From positions 1 to 41,352 of the forward strand of contig JAEDFM010000017.1 in the NCBI GenBank assembly GCA_016292805.1: DNA of 41,352 nt. The letters are read 5' to 3'. This stretch comes from Treponema sp. (lineage in GTDB: Bacteria > Spirochaetota > Spirochaetia > Treponematales > Treponemataceae). Position numbers and translations under genes: made by a program. Positions 7,648-16,526 of this stretch are shown one piece after another (position 1 is the first letter of the stretch; each line of letters starts with the position of its first letter). The notes under the pieces are model-generated. The model did no database searches and was not told the origin of the DNA. It saw only the letters and a program-made list of their open reading frames with translations.

Positions 7648-10539
7648 TTATTTTAATAGTCTTGCTGCAGCTTTAGCCTGTTTTGATTCAGGATAAAGCC
7701 TATGCAACAGGGCAATAACTTCTTTTGCATCACCAGTCTGTTCTGCACCAATATAAGAATCTGCAGCTGTATACAAACAGGTGGCAGCTTTTTCTGACTC
7801 GTTACAGCCACGATAATACTGGGCCGCATCCAGGTAATATTTTCCTGCCTGTTTATATCTGTTTCTGTGGCTGCAATAATCTCCAAGGAACTCTGCATTC
7901 TTTGCAGCAAGGATTAATTCATCCTTTGATTCTTCAGAATGTGAAGCAAGTAATTCCTGAGCAAGAATTACAGCATCATCCATTGTTGCTTCGTTATTTG
8001 CATAAAGTGCTACAAGTTCTGTACCAACTTTTCTACCTTTATAAGTTCCAGCTTTTCCAGCTTTTTCATATTCGTTAAGCTTTTCTGCAACAGAACGGTC
8101 TGTACCAGAAACAATTTTTTCAAGCTGAACCAGTTTTGATCCAACTCCATCAAGAGCTGCCTGTTCTGGATATTTTTTTACAAGAAGTCTGGCAACTTCC
8201 AAAGCCTTAATAAAGTTTTCCTGTTCATAATAAGCACTCAACAGATTTTTATTTGCACCATAAACATAACTTCCATCTGGATATTTAGAAAGAAGATTTG
8301 TGTTCAGCATTACACATTCATCATAGCGGCCAAGCTTTAAATCACAGTCACCACAGAAGAACAAAGCAGCGTCAAAATATTTTCCATCAATATATTTATA
8401 AATGTATTTATTAAAGCGTTTTTGAGCTCCAGCATAATCCTCGTGAGAATAAAATAATTCTCCAGAACGATACATTGCTTCCTGGGCAAATTCACCTTTT
8501 GGATATTCTGTATAAATTTTTTCGTATATCATATCAGCACTAGTAAGGTTATTCTGTTTTTCATAAACCTGAGCCTGCTTAAAAAGTGCTGTCATTGTAA
8601 AATCATTTTTTGCATTTACATATGGTTCCAGCAAGGAAATTGCCTTTCCATATTTTTTTGCATCACAATAAATATCACAAAGATAAATTACAGCTTCCTG
8701 CTTTTCTTTTTCAGACATAGAAATCTTTATAAGGTTTTCAATCTGATTTGAAGCCTGGGTATAGTCGCCATACTGAAGCGCAGCTTTACTTGAAAGGTCA
8801 TATGCTTCTGTTACATATTTATAAGCTGCAGTTTTTCCATCTGTTGTAAAACGAACAAAAGAAGAATATGCATTTTTGTAATCTTCAAGACAGTATTCAC
8901 AGTAACCTTTATAAAAATAAGCAAGTACATTAAACTCTGTAACCTTTGCTTTATCCTTTATGTATGCAATAAAATTGTCATTAGCCTTTTTCCATTCCTT
9001 AAGATTTACATAACACAAACCTGCAACATAAAAGCCTTCTACAGTTCTAGATTCAAGAGCAATATCTTTTGCTTTTGAATAAGCTCTGCTAATAAACAAA
9101 CCTTTTGAATATTCCAGTTTATCCATTGGAAGCAGCAAACCATTTCTGTAAAGTCTTTCGTAAATTCCACATGCCTTAGAAATCTGATTTTCTTTAAGTA
9201 AAGCTGTAGCATACAATCTTCCGCATAACGGATACTTGCAGGCTTTATCAGCTTCTACAATTTCTTTCAATGTTGCCAGTATTTTTTTGTAATCTTTTTT
9301 ATTGTACAAATACGAAGATAACTGATATTTTTCTGCAACACCAGGCTTTGCAATCTTTGAATAAATCTGTTCTACCTGATTATATTTTCCAAGATTAACT
9401 TTGCAGGAAAGTAAAGTTGAATACCAGGAATCTGAAACCTTGTATTTATCGGTTTCAAGATATGCTGTTGAATTCTGCAAAAGTGTTTCTGCTGCAGCAA
9501 AATCCTTATTACCATCAACCTTAATTTTAGCCTGATACAATGTAATCATTGCTGCTTCTTTAGAATTATCACCTTCTACTTTAAGTGCATTGTCTAAATA
9601 ATTTTCAGCAGCCTTGTAATTTTTCTTATTGTATTCATCAATTCCCAAACGAATCCAGAATTCTCTTACAAGGCCTGGTTCCTGACTAAAAGTTTCTGTT
9701 GCTTTTGAAAAAACATCTGCAGGATTTACTCCAATCTTTTTTTCGCCGGCAAGCACATAAGATTTTTTTAAAGCAACAATAGCTAAATCTGTATGACCAC
9801 TTTCAACTACAAGACAATAGGAATCATAAGCCTGTTTATTTTCGTTTAAAGCTCTGTGTGCATCTGCATTGTAAATACAAAGAGTGTAATAAACTTCTGA
9901 TGGAAAATCATCTTTTTTTAACTGAGCAAACAGCGCTGTAGTTTTTCTATAATGCTTTGTATTGTTGTAAGAAACAAAAAGCTTTTGAATAGCTTCATTA
10001 AAATCAATGGCAGAATATTCGTTTCCATTACGAATTACATATTCCAGATTTGTAATGGCTTTCTGATATTCACCAATATTAAAATAAACCAATCCGGCTT
10101 TATAAATTGACTGCTGGTAATAAGGTACAATTTTTTTTGCAGAAGAAATTTTTACAGCTTCAACATAATTCAAAAGTGAATTTCTGTAATCTTGAATTCC
10201 TTCGTAAGAGCGAGCCAAAAAATAATGAACTCTGGCATTCAGCTGCGAATCATTTTTTACAAGTGGCAACAATTTTTCCAGCTCTTTAATTGCTGAATCA
10301 TACTGTTCCATATAATAAATTGCTTCGCTTTTTTTACAGTTACCATCAATAATGAGTGACGATTGAGGATAATTTTTCTCAAGTTCGAAAGCCTTTTCTA
10401 CAACTCCAGGATAGAATCTGGAAGTCCAGGCCGAATTAAGTTCGTTATAAATTGTTGTTTCCAATGCAACCGATTTCTGAGCTGCAAGAGAACCAAAGCA
10501 CAAACAAAGTGATGTAAATAATAAAGCTAATCGTTTCAT
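7648..10539 (-). CDS. Secreted tetratricopeptide-repeat protein (963 residues)
   Basis: A signal peptide (MKRLALLFTSLCLCFGSLAAQ) is followed by many TPR-like helical hairpins along the entire length. Examples are YDSAIKELEKL, YQKAITNLEYVI, YKAAENYLDNALKV, YAGAQKRFNKYIYKY and DYKNAYSSFVRF. Several units have the form typical of periplasmic TPRs of the YbgF/CpoB and BamD kind (EYPKGEFAQEAMYRSGELFY). The protein should be periplasmic and act as a scaffold. It lies 12 nt after the gene at 10552-11910 and 18 nt before the barrel gene, with ExbB-ExbD-TonB downstream, so a role in assembling or coupling that envelope machine is likely. There is no strong ribosome site, so translation may be coupled. 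Confidence 0.75.
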   Translation of the reverse strand: MKRLALLFTSLCLCFGSLAAQKSVALETTIYNELNSAWTSRFYPGVVEKAFELEKNYPQSSLIIDGNCKKSEAIYYMEQYDSAIKELEKLLPLVKNDSQLNARVHYFLARSYEGIQDYRNSLLNYVEAVKISSAKKIVPYYQQSIYKAGLVYFNIGEYQKAITNLEYVIRNGNEYSAIDFNEAIQKLFVSYNNTKHYRKTTALFAQLKKDDFPSEVYYTLCIYNADAHRALNENKQAYDSYCLVVESGHTDLAIVALKKSYVLAGEKKIGVNPADVFSKATETFSQEPGLVREFWIRLGIDEYNKKNYKAAENYLDNALKVEGDNSKEAAMITLYQAKIKVDGNKDFAAAETLLQNSTAYLETDKYKVSDSWYSTLLSCKVNLGKYNQVEQIYSKIAKPGVAEKYQLSSYLYNKKDYKKILATLKEIVEADKACKYPLCGRLYATALLKENQISKACGIYERLYRNGLLLPMDKLEYSKGLFISRAYSKAKDIALESRTVEGFYVAGLCYVNLKEWKKANDNFIAYIKDKAKVTEFNVLAYFYKGYCEYCLEDYKNAYSSFVRFTTDGKTAAYKYVTEAYDLSSKAALQYGDYTQASNQIENLIKISMSEKEKQEAVIYLCDIYCDAKKYGKAISLLEPYVNAKNDFTMTALFKQAQVYEKQNNLTSADMIYEKIYTEYPKGEFAQEAMYRSGELFYSHEDYAGAQKRFNKYIYKYIDGKYFDAALFFCGDCDLKLGRYDECVMLNTNLLSKYPDGSYVYGANKNLLSAYYEQENFIKALEVARLLVKKYPEQAALDGVGSKLVQLEKIVSGTDRSVAEKLNEYEKAGKAGTYKGRKVGTELVALYANNEATMDDAVILAQELLASHSEESKDELILAAKNAEFLGDYCSHRNRYKQAGKYYLDAAQYYRGCNESEKAATCLYTAADSYIGAEQTGDAKEVIALLHRLYPESKQAKAAARLLK

Positions 10540-10551
10540 AATAGAAATTTT

Positions 10552-11910
10552 CTAGTTAGGGAAAAACCTCTCGTCTGACTTAACTCTAGTCAGGTAAATA
10601 AAATCTTCTGAATGAAGAAGAATAAAATCGTCGATATACATTTGTCGACCATTCATAAACACTGTACACTGGAACGAGCCATCCTCCAGAAAATATGGAA
10701 AGAAAGCACAGCATTCACTAAAATATTTTACTTCCGGAACAGCAGTTCTATCTGTTGCACGGATTGCTCCAAAATAACAGTTTCCTGGTTCTGTTGCTGC
10801 AAGAACATACAACAAAGATTTAAGGACACTTGCTGTATAACCAGAATCTTCTACAAAGGTTACAGTATTTGCCACGCCAGCATCTGTTACAGCAGAAGCA
10901 AAAGGATTGATTTTTACATCAACACCAGACTGATTGAACAAATAGGTTCTTCCGTTCTGTACAGAAATAACTGCCGAAGCCAGATTACGAACCCAATCCA
11001 ATCCAAAGAAAAGATTATATTTTTTTGAAAGCACACCCTGATGTCCATTATCTTTAACTTTTACAGTTTCCTGAATTAATGGGGCTCGTTTTAAACGACC
11101 ACCTGCAACTGGTTCTACAAGACCATCTGCAATCCATTTTAAAAATCCTGCAGAAGATAGATACAATTTTGTTTCATCAAGACCATCTGTTGAATATTTA
11201 TTACCACTTGAAATATGCACAAGCTGATTATTTTCATCATACATTGCATCATTAGCAATCATAATTTTTGGAAGCTTTTCTTTAATAACTGCAATCATCT
11301 GCTGAACACTATGATAAACAGTACAGTCTGCTGTTACATATTTCCAAGGCAGTTTTGTTTTTGTAACATTCATTAAATCTTCAAAAGAGATTTCATAAAA
11401 CTTTGCAAATGGAACTCCTGTTGGAACACCACGGGCAGCATAATTATTATAAATTACCATATCAGCCAAAGCTGTTTTCTGACCAGGAGTTATCTGAACA
11501 AAAACCTCGTTATTCTTCATAAAGTAATAACGAACGCGAATTGGTTTTTCAGTTTTCTTATCTCGAACAAGGACAAAACTTCCTGCACTGTCTCCAGGGA
11601 AAACTTCCTGTTTTTCTACACTTACACCCTTACTTGTATAAACAGTTACATTAATTTCTGAAGAAGGAGAAACGAAAATATTGAAGGTATCGTTTGTTTC
11701 TTCAAGGCGAACCTGAAATTTCTGACCAGCTTCGTTGTAATAAACTTCAGGCATATTCTGACGAACTGCAGAAAGAGGTGCTTCAAACCATCTTTCTGCT
11801 AACTGTTCACGAATTTCCGAAGAATCAGGAACCCCAAGAGAATTGTAGCTGGCAAAAAGAGACACACTGCTCAATACTAAAGTGATTAAAATACTTACAA
11901 CTTTTTTCAT
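10552..11910 (-). CDS. Secreted protein of unknown function in the TonB gene cluster
   Basis: This 452-residue protein has a clear signal peptide (MKKVVSILITLVLSSVSLFA) and no further membrane helix. I do not recognise a family. The first third (about 25-160) looks beta-rich. The middle contains a segment on conditions for display of text-like residues (VYHSVQQMIAVIKEKLPKIM) and a DGLVEPVAGGRLKRAPL stretch that recalls secreted beta-propeller or phosphodiester-glycosidase-like proteins, but this is weak. AAGGAG lies about 11 nt before the start. It is placed between the large activase and the TPR gene, with gaps of 53 and 12 nt, and probably belongs to the same transcription unit. Confidence 0.55.
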   Translation of the reverse strand: MKKVVSILITLVLSSVSLFASYNSLGVPDSSEIREQLAERWFEAPLSAVRQNMPEVYYNEAGQKFQVRLEETNDTFNIFVSPSSEINVTVYTSKGVSVEKQEVFPGDSAGSFVLVRDKKTEKPIRVRYYFMKNNEVFVQITPGQKTALADMVIYNNYAARGVPTGVPFAKFYEISFEDLMNVTKTKLPWKYVTADCTVYHSVQQMIAVIKEKLPKIMIANDAMYDENNQLVHISSGNKYSTDGLDETKLYLSSAGFLKWIADGLVEPVAGGRLKRAPLIQETVKVKDNGHQGVLSKKYNLFFGLDWVRNLASAVISVQNGRTYLFNQSGVDVKINPFASAVTDAGVANTVTFVEDSGYTASVLKSLLYVLAATEPGNCYFGAIRATDRTAVPEVKYFSECCAFFPYFLEDGSFQCTVFMNGRQMYIDDFILLHSEDFIYLTRVKSDERFFPN

Positions 11911-11963
11911 AACCTATATATCTCCTTCCCCACTTTTCCTAATACCAGGCACTTCACCTTGTA

Positions 11964-14900
11964 TTAATATTCCGCAGGTTCAGTATCAACCGCACCTTCG
12001 GCTTTTCTTATAATTGCAGGTACAAGTTTTCCATCAGTAGAACGAATCATTCCATTCTCTACTTCATCTGGATGTTTTCCAACAGTTGCATTACTTAACA
12101 AAAGCTTAAGACGATTAAGCTGATTAACTTCTGAACTACCAGGATCGTAATCGATGGCACTGATATTTGCACCAGGGAATCGACGACGCAATTCTTTAAT
12201 CATACCTTTACCAGTAACATGATTTGGCAGACAGGCAAAAGGCTGAACACAGGCAATGCTTGGACAACCTTCATTTATCAATTCAACCATCTCTGCAGTT
12301 AAAAACCATCCTTCGCCAGTAATGTTACCAAGTTGAACAATATCATCTACACCTTTCATCATTTTATAAATGTGATTTGGCGCTTCAAAACGACGGCTCT
12401 TGTTTAAATATTTTTTCATTCTTTTACGATAAAGCTCCAGACCCCATATCAAAAAACGGGCATTACGTTCTGTAGCAGATGGGAACGCCAGCTGCTTGTG
12501 ACGGAAAATACCTGTGGCAAAAGAATAGAAGAAGAAGTCTGCCAGATCTGGCATTACACATTCGGCACCTTCTCTTTCAATAGTTTCAACAATCTGATTA
12601 TTTGCAGTTGGATGGAACTTAACAAGAATTTCACCAACAACACCAACTCTAGGCTTTTTGATTGGCTTAAGCGGCAGCTTATCAAAATCAGCAATAATAT
12701 CTTTTAACAGCTTGTGATATTTGTGGAATGAAACTTTTTTAAGGAACATTTTTTCTGCAATAGCATTCCACTTTTCGTACATCTGATTTGCACTTCCAGG
12801 AACGGCTTCGTATGGACGGGTTCTGTACAATACTCTCATCAATACATCGCCTACCATAATCGCTTTTACTGCAGAATCAAGCAGTTTAAAGTCCAGCTTA
12901 AAACCAGGATTCTTTTCAAAGCCCTGTGCACTTAATGACAATACAGGAATGTGTCCCCAACCTGCATCATTTAAAGCACGACGAATAAATCCAATATAGT
13001 TTGTAGCACGACATCCGCCGCCAGTCTGAGTAATAATAAGAGCAACCTTATCCAAATCATACTTTCCAGATTCCAGGGCACTGATCATCTGACCAGCAAC
13101 CAGAAGTGATGGATAACAGGCGTCGTTATTTACATATTTAAGACCAGCTTCTATTGCTTTTGGATCAACTGCATCAAGAATAACAAAATTATATCCACAG
13201 CTGCAGAATGCTTTCTGAATCAGCTTAAAGTGAATTGGAGACATTTGAGGTCCAATAATTGTGTAATTCTTTCTCATTTCTTCTGTAAAAATTACACGAT
13301 GATAAGCTGATGACTGTTTTGTAACTGGTTTTTTATTGCGTCGTCTTTCTTTTACAGCTGCAATAAGAGAACGAACACGAATACGAACTGCACCAAGGTT
13401 AGATCCTTCATCAATTTTTATAAGAGTATACATTCGACTCTTAGCACGAAGAATTTCGTCTACCTGATCAGCAGTTACAGCATCAAGACCACAACCAAAT
13501 GAAGTAAGCTGAACTAATTCCAGGCTTGGCATTTCGCTTACAAACTGAGCTGCACGATACAGTCGGTTATGGTAAGTCCACTGGTCAATAATTCTTAATG
13601 GTCGTTCAATTTTTCCTAAGTGAGCAATTGAATCTTCTGTAAGAACTGCAAGACCAAGACCATTAATCATTTCTGGAATACCATGATTAATTTCCGGATC
13701 AAGATGATATGGACGGCCTGCAAGTACAATACCGCTTCCGCCTTTTGTAATCATTTCTTCAAGAGCATCTTCACCTGCTTTCTGACAGTCTGCTTTAAAT
13801 TTTTCCTGTTCTGCCCAGGCTTTATCTACAGCGGCATAAATTTGTTTTTTAGAAAGCTGTGGAAATTTTGGAAGTAATTCTTCGCACAAGCGTTCAGCCA
13901 AACGAGGTTTATCATAAATTGGCAGGAATGGATTCATATAAGTAATTGATGGATCCTGACGCAGTGCATCAATATTATTTCTTAAAACTTCAGGATAAGA
14001 AGTTACGATTGGACAGTTGTAATGATTTCCAGCTCCACCATCTTCCTGTTTTTCGTATGGAGCACAAGGATAGAAAATAAATTTAATCGCTCGTTGAATA
14101 AGAGCTTCAACATGACCATGAGAAATTTTTCCAGGATAACAAACAGATTCAGATGGAATTGTTTCCAGACCTTTTTCATAAACTGTTCTGGAAGAACGCT
14201 GACTTAATAGAACACGGAAACCAAGCTCATTAAAGAATGTAAACCACAATGGATAGTTTTCGTACATGTTAAGAACACGAGGAATACCAACATCACCCAT
14301 TGGTGCTTCTTCTGGTTTGCGAGGAACATAATTAAACAGACGTTTATATTTCCATTCAAAAAGATTTGGCATTGGACCTGGATCATCATCATCAAGTCCT
14401 GTATTCTTTTTGTTGCTGGCATCAATAATATTTCCTTCCAGTTCCGCACCTTTTTCGCAACGGTTACCTGTAATGAAAGTTCTTTTTTCATCACCTGTAC
14501 TGAAAGTATTTATTGTAAGAAGACAATTGTTCTGACATTTTCCACAGCGCTTAAGTTCCAGGTCAACATGGAATTTTTCCAGCTGTTCCAAAGTTGCAAT
14601 TCCTGAACGAACATCGTGAACAGTACCTTCTGGCTCCCCTGGTTTTGGTTCCATTAAATCAAGCCACTGGTCGTAAGCAATAAGTGCTGAACCGTATGCA
14701 CCCATAAGCCCCGCAACATCAGGACGGTAAACCTGAACACCGGCAATTTTTTCAAAGGCGCGGAGAATAGCATCATTAAAGAATGTACCACCCTGCACTA
14801 CAACCTTTTCTCCAATATCAGAAGCCTTGCGAAGCTTAATAACTTTGAACAAAGCATTTTTAATTACTGAATAAGAAAGACCAGCTGCAATATCACCAAC

Positions 14901-16457
14901 AGAAGCTCCTTCCTTCTGGGCCTGCTTTACACGGCTGTTCATAAATACAGTACAGCGGCTTCCCAAATCTACAGGCTTTTCTGCCATTAATGCAATCTTA
15001 CCAAATTCCTTAACATCCATACCCATAGTGTTGGCAAAGTTATCAAGGAAGGAACCACAACCTGAAGAACAGGCTTCGTTCAACTGAATGCTTACAATTG
15101 CACCGTCTTTCATGCGCAGACATTTCATATCCTGGCCCCCAATATCCAGGAGGAACTCTACACCAGGAACAAAGAAGTTTGCAGCACGGAAGTGAGTGAT
15201 TGTTTCAACTTCACCAGAGTCTACACCAAGAGCAGCCTGGAACAAAGCTTCACCGTAACCAGTAGAAACTGCACGGGCAATATAAACATCTTCTGGAAGC
15301 TGGCTATATAAATCTTTTAAAACCTTAACTGCAAGATCAACAGGGTTACCCTGATTATGTGCATAGAAATCCCAGATAATACGACCGTCTTTATCAATAA
15401 GACAAGCCTTTGTTGTTGTAGACCCAGAATCCAAACCAAGGAAAACAGGACCATGTGTTTTTTTCAAATCGCCCCGTTTTGCTTTCTGTTCTGAATGACG
15501 AACTTCAAATTCATCAAGTTCTGCCTGATTTTTAAACAATGGCTCAAGACGCTGAACTTCGCTTAATTCTGCACCAACAAGATTCTTAAGACTGTCGCGG
15601 AATTCTGCAATTGTTGGGAATTTAAAATCTCCATCAGCAACTGTTATTTTGCGTTCTGCACCAAAGGCACATCCGCTGGCAACAAAAAGCTGAGAATCTT
15701 CTGGAACAATGATTTCTTCTGGAGTAAGTTTTAAAGTTTCTATAAAACGATGTCGAAGCTGATCAAGGAAGTGTAATGGACCACCAAGGAATGCAACATT
15801 TCCACGGATCGGTTTACCACAAGCAAGACCTGAAATTGTCTGGCTTACTACTGCCTGGAAAATGGAAGCGGCAATATCTTCGCGGCGGGCACCTTCGTTA
15901 ATTAAAGGCTGAATATCTGTTTTTGCAAATACACCACAGCGGGCAGCAATTGGATAAATCTGCTGGGCACCTTTTGCAAGTTCATTAAGCCCCGGAGCAT
16001 CTGTTTCCAGCAGCGCAGCCATCTGGTCAATAAATGCACCTGTACCACCGGCACAAGTACCATTCATTCGCTGCTCTACACCACCCTTAAAATATGTAAT
16101 CTTGGCATCTTCTCCACCAAGTTCAATAACAACATCTGTTTGAGGAATAAGCTTTTTTACAGAAGTAGTTGCAGCAATTACTTCCTGAATAAAAGGAATA
16201 CTAAGCCACTGACTTACAGAAAGTCCCCCAGAACCTGTTACCTTTGCAGAAACCTGATGATTTGCACCATCAGCCACCTGGGTTTCCAGATAATCCAAGG
16301 CTTTTGTAACTACTGTAATAATTGTTGAACGAATATCTGCTCTATGGCGCTGATAATCACCATAAATCAATTTATCATTTTCATCTAAAACTGCTACTTT
16401 TACTGTTGTTGAACCAACATCAATACCAATACGAATTGGTAAATTCTCATTGTCCAT
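11964..16457 (-). CDS. Giant 2-hydroxyacyl-CoA dehydratase activase-type protein with two ASKHA domains
   Basis: This 1497-residue cytosolic protein combines two BcrA/BadF/HgdC-type ASKHA ATPase domains with a dehydratase-like C-terminus. ASKHA domain 1 (about 8-270) has GIDVGSTTVK at 11-20, IELGGEDAK and the loop NGTCAGGTG with Cys135. Domain 2 (about 338-600) has GLDSGSTTTK at 341-350, DIGGQDMKCL and NEACSSGCGSF with Cys463 and Cys467. A Cys cluster C638xxC641xxxC645 precedes a DUF2229-like region (about 720-900). The rest resembles HgdB/HgdA-type subunits (for example NNDACYPSLLVAGQM and GGGCRATNYIGFIRRAL). Relatives hydrolyse ATP to push an electron from an Fe-S cluster to a very low potential. 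The substrate is not known for fused members. The ATG has a TTGAAA-17-TAAAAT promoter ending 6 nt upstream and no ribosome site. Confidence 0.85.
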   Translation of the reverse strand: MDNENLPIRIGIDVGSTTVKVAVLDENDKLIYGDYQRHRADIRSTIITVVTKALDYLETQVADGANHQVSAKVTGSGGLSVSQWLSIPFIQEVIAATTSVKKLIPQTDVVIELGGEDAKITYFKGGVEQRMNGTCAGGTGAFIDQMAALLETDAPGLNELAKGAQQIYPIAARCGVFAKTDIQPLINEGARREDIAASIFQAVVSQTISGLACGKPIRGNVAFLGGPLHFLDQLRHRFIETLKLTPEEIIVPEDSQLFVASGCAFGAERKITVADGDFKFPTIAEFRDSLKNLVGAELSEVQRLEPLFKNQAELDEFEVRHSEQKAKRGDLKKTHGPVFLGLDSGSTTTKACLIDKDGRIIWDFYAHNQGNPVDLAVKVLKDLYSQLPEDVYIARAVSTGYGEALFQAALGVDSGEVETITHFRAANFFVPGVEFLLDIGGQDMKCLRMKDGAIVSIQLNEACSSGCGSFLDNFANTMGMDVKEFGKIALMAEKPVDLGSRCTVFMNSRVKQAQKEGASVGDIAAGLSYSVIKNALFKVIKLRKASDIGEKVVVQGGTFFNDAILRAFEKIAGVQVYRPDVAGLMGAYGSALIAYDQWLDLMEPKPGEPEGTVHDVRSGIATLEQLEKFHVDLELKRCGKCQNNCLLTINTFSTGDEKRTFITGNRCEKGAELEGNIIDASNKKNTGLDDDDPGPMPNLFEWKYKRLFNYVPRKPEEAPMGDVGIPRVLNMYENYPLWFTFFNELGFRVLLSQRSSRTVYEKGLETIPSESVCYPGKISHGHVEALIQRAIKFIFYPCAPYEKQEDGGAGNHYNCPIVTSYPEVLRNNIDALRQDPSITYMNPFLPIYDKPRLAERLCEELLPKFPQLSKKQIYAAVDKAWAEQEKFKADCQKAGEDALEEMITKGGSGIVLAGRPYHLDPEINHGIPEMINGLGLAVLTEDSIAHLGKIERPLRIIDQWTYHNRLYRAAQFVSEMPSLELVQLTSFGCGLDAVTADQVDEILRAKSRMYTLIKIDEGSNLGAVRIRVRSLIAAVKERRRNKKPVTKQSSAYHRVIFTEEMRKNYTIIGPQMSPIHFKLIQKAFCSCGYNFVILDAVDPKAIEAGLKYVNNDACYPSLLVAGQMISALESGKYDLDKVALIITQTGGGCRATNYIGFIRRALNDAGWGHIPVLSLSAQGFEKNPGFKLDFKLLDSAVKAIMVGDVLMRVLYRTRPYEAVPGSANQMYEKWNAIAEKMFLKKVSFHKYHKLLKDIIADFDKLPLKPIKKPRVGVVGEILVKFHPTANNQIVETIEREGAECVMPDLADFFFYSFATGIFRHKQLAFPSATERNARFLIWGLELYRKRMKKYLNKSRRFEAPNHIYKMMKGVDDIVQLGNITGEGWFLTAEMVELINEGCPSIACVQPFACLPNHVTGKGMIKELRRRFPGANISAIDYDPGSSEVNQLNRLKLLLSNATVGKHPDEVENGMIRSTDGKLVPAIIRKAEGAVDTEPAEY

Positions 16458-16463
16458 AGGTCA

Positions 16464-16492
16464 ATTTTAACGGTATTGAGGTTTCTTTTCAA
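16464..16492 (-). promoter_or_regulatory. Strong sigma-70-like promoter of the activase gene
   Basis: On the minus strand TTGAAA (16487-16492), a 17-bp spacer and TAAAAT (16464-16469) form a near-consensus promoter. The -10 ends 6 nt before the ATG at 16457, so the transcript should begin at or beside the start codon. Confidence 0.6.
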
Positions 16493-16526
16493 TATAAGGA
16501 GTTTTTTTGACTATCTTAAAGTTTTT

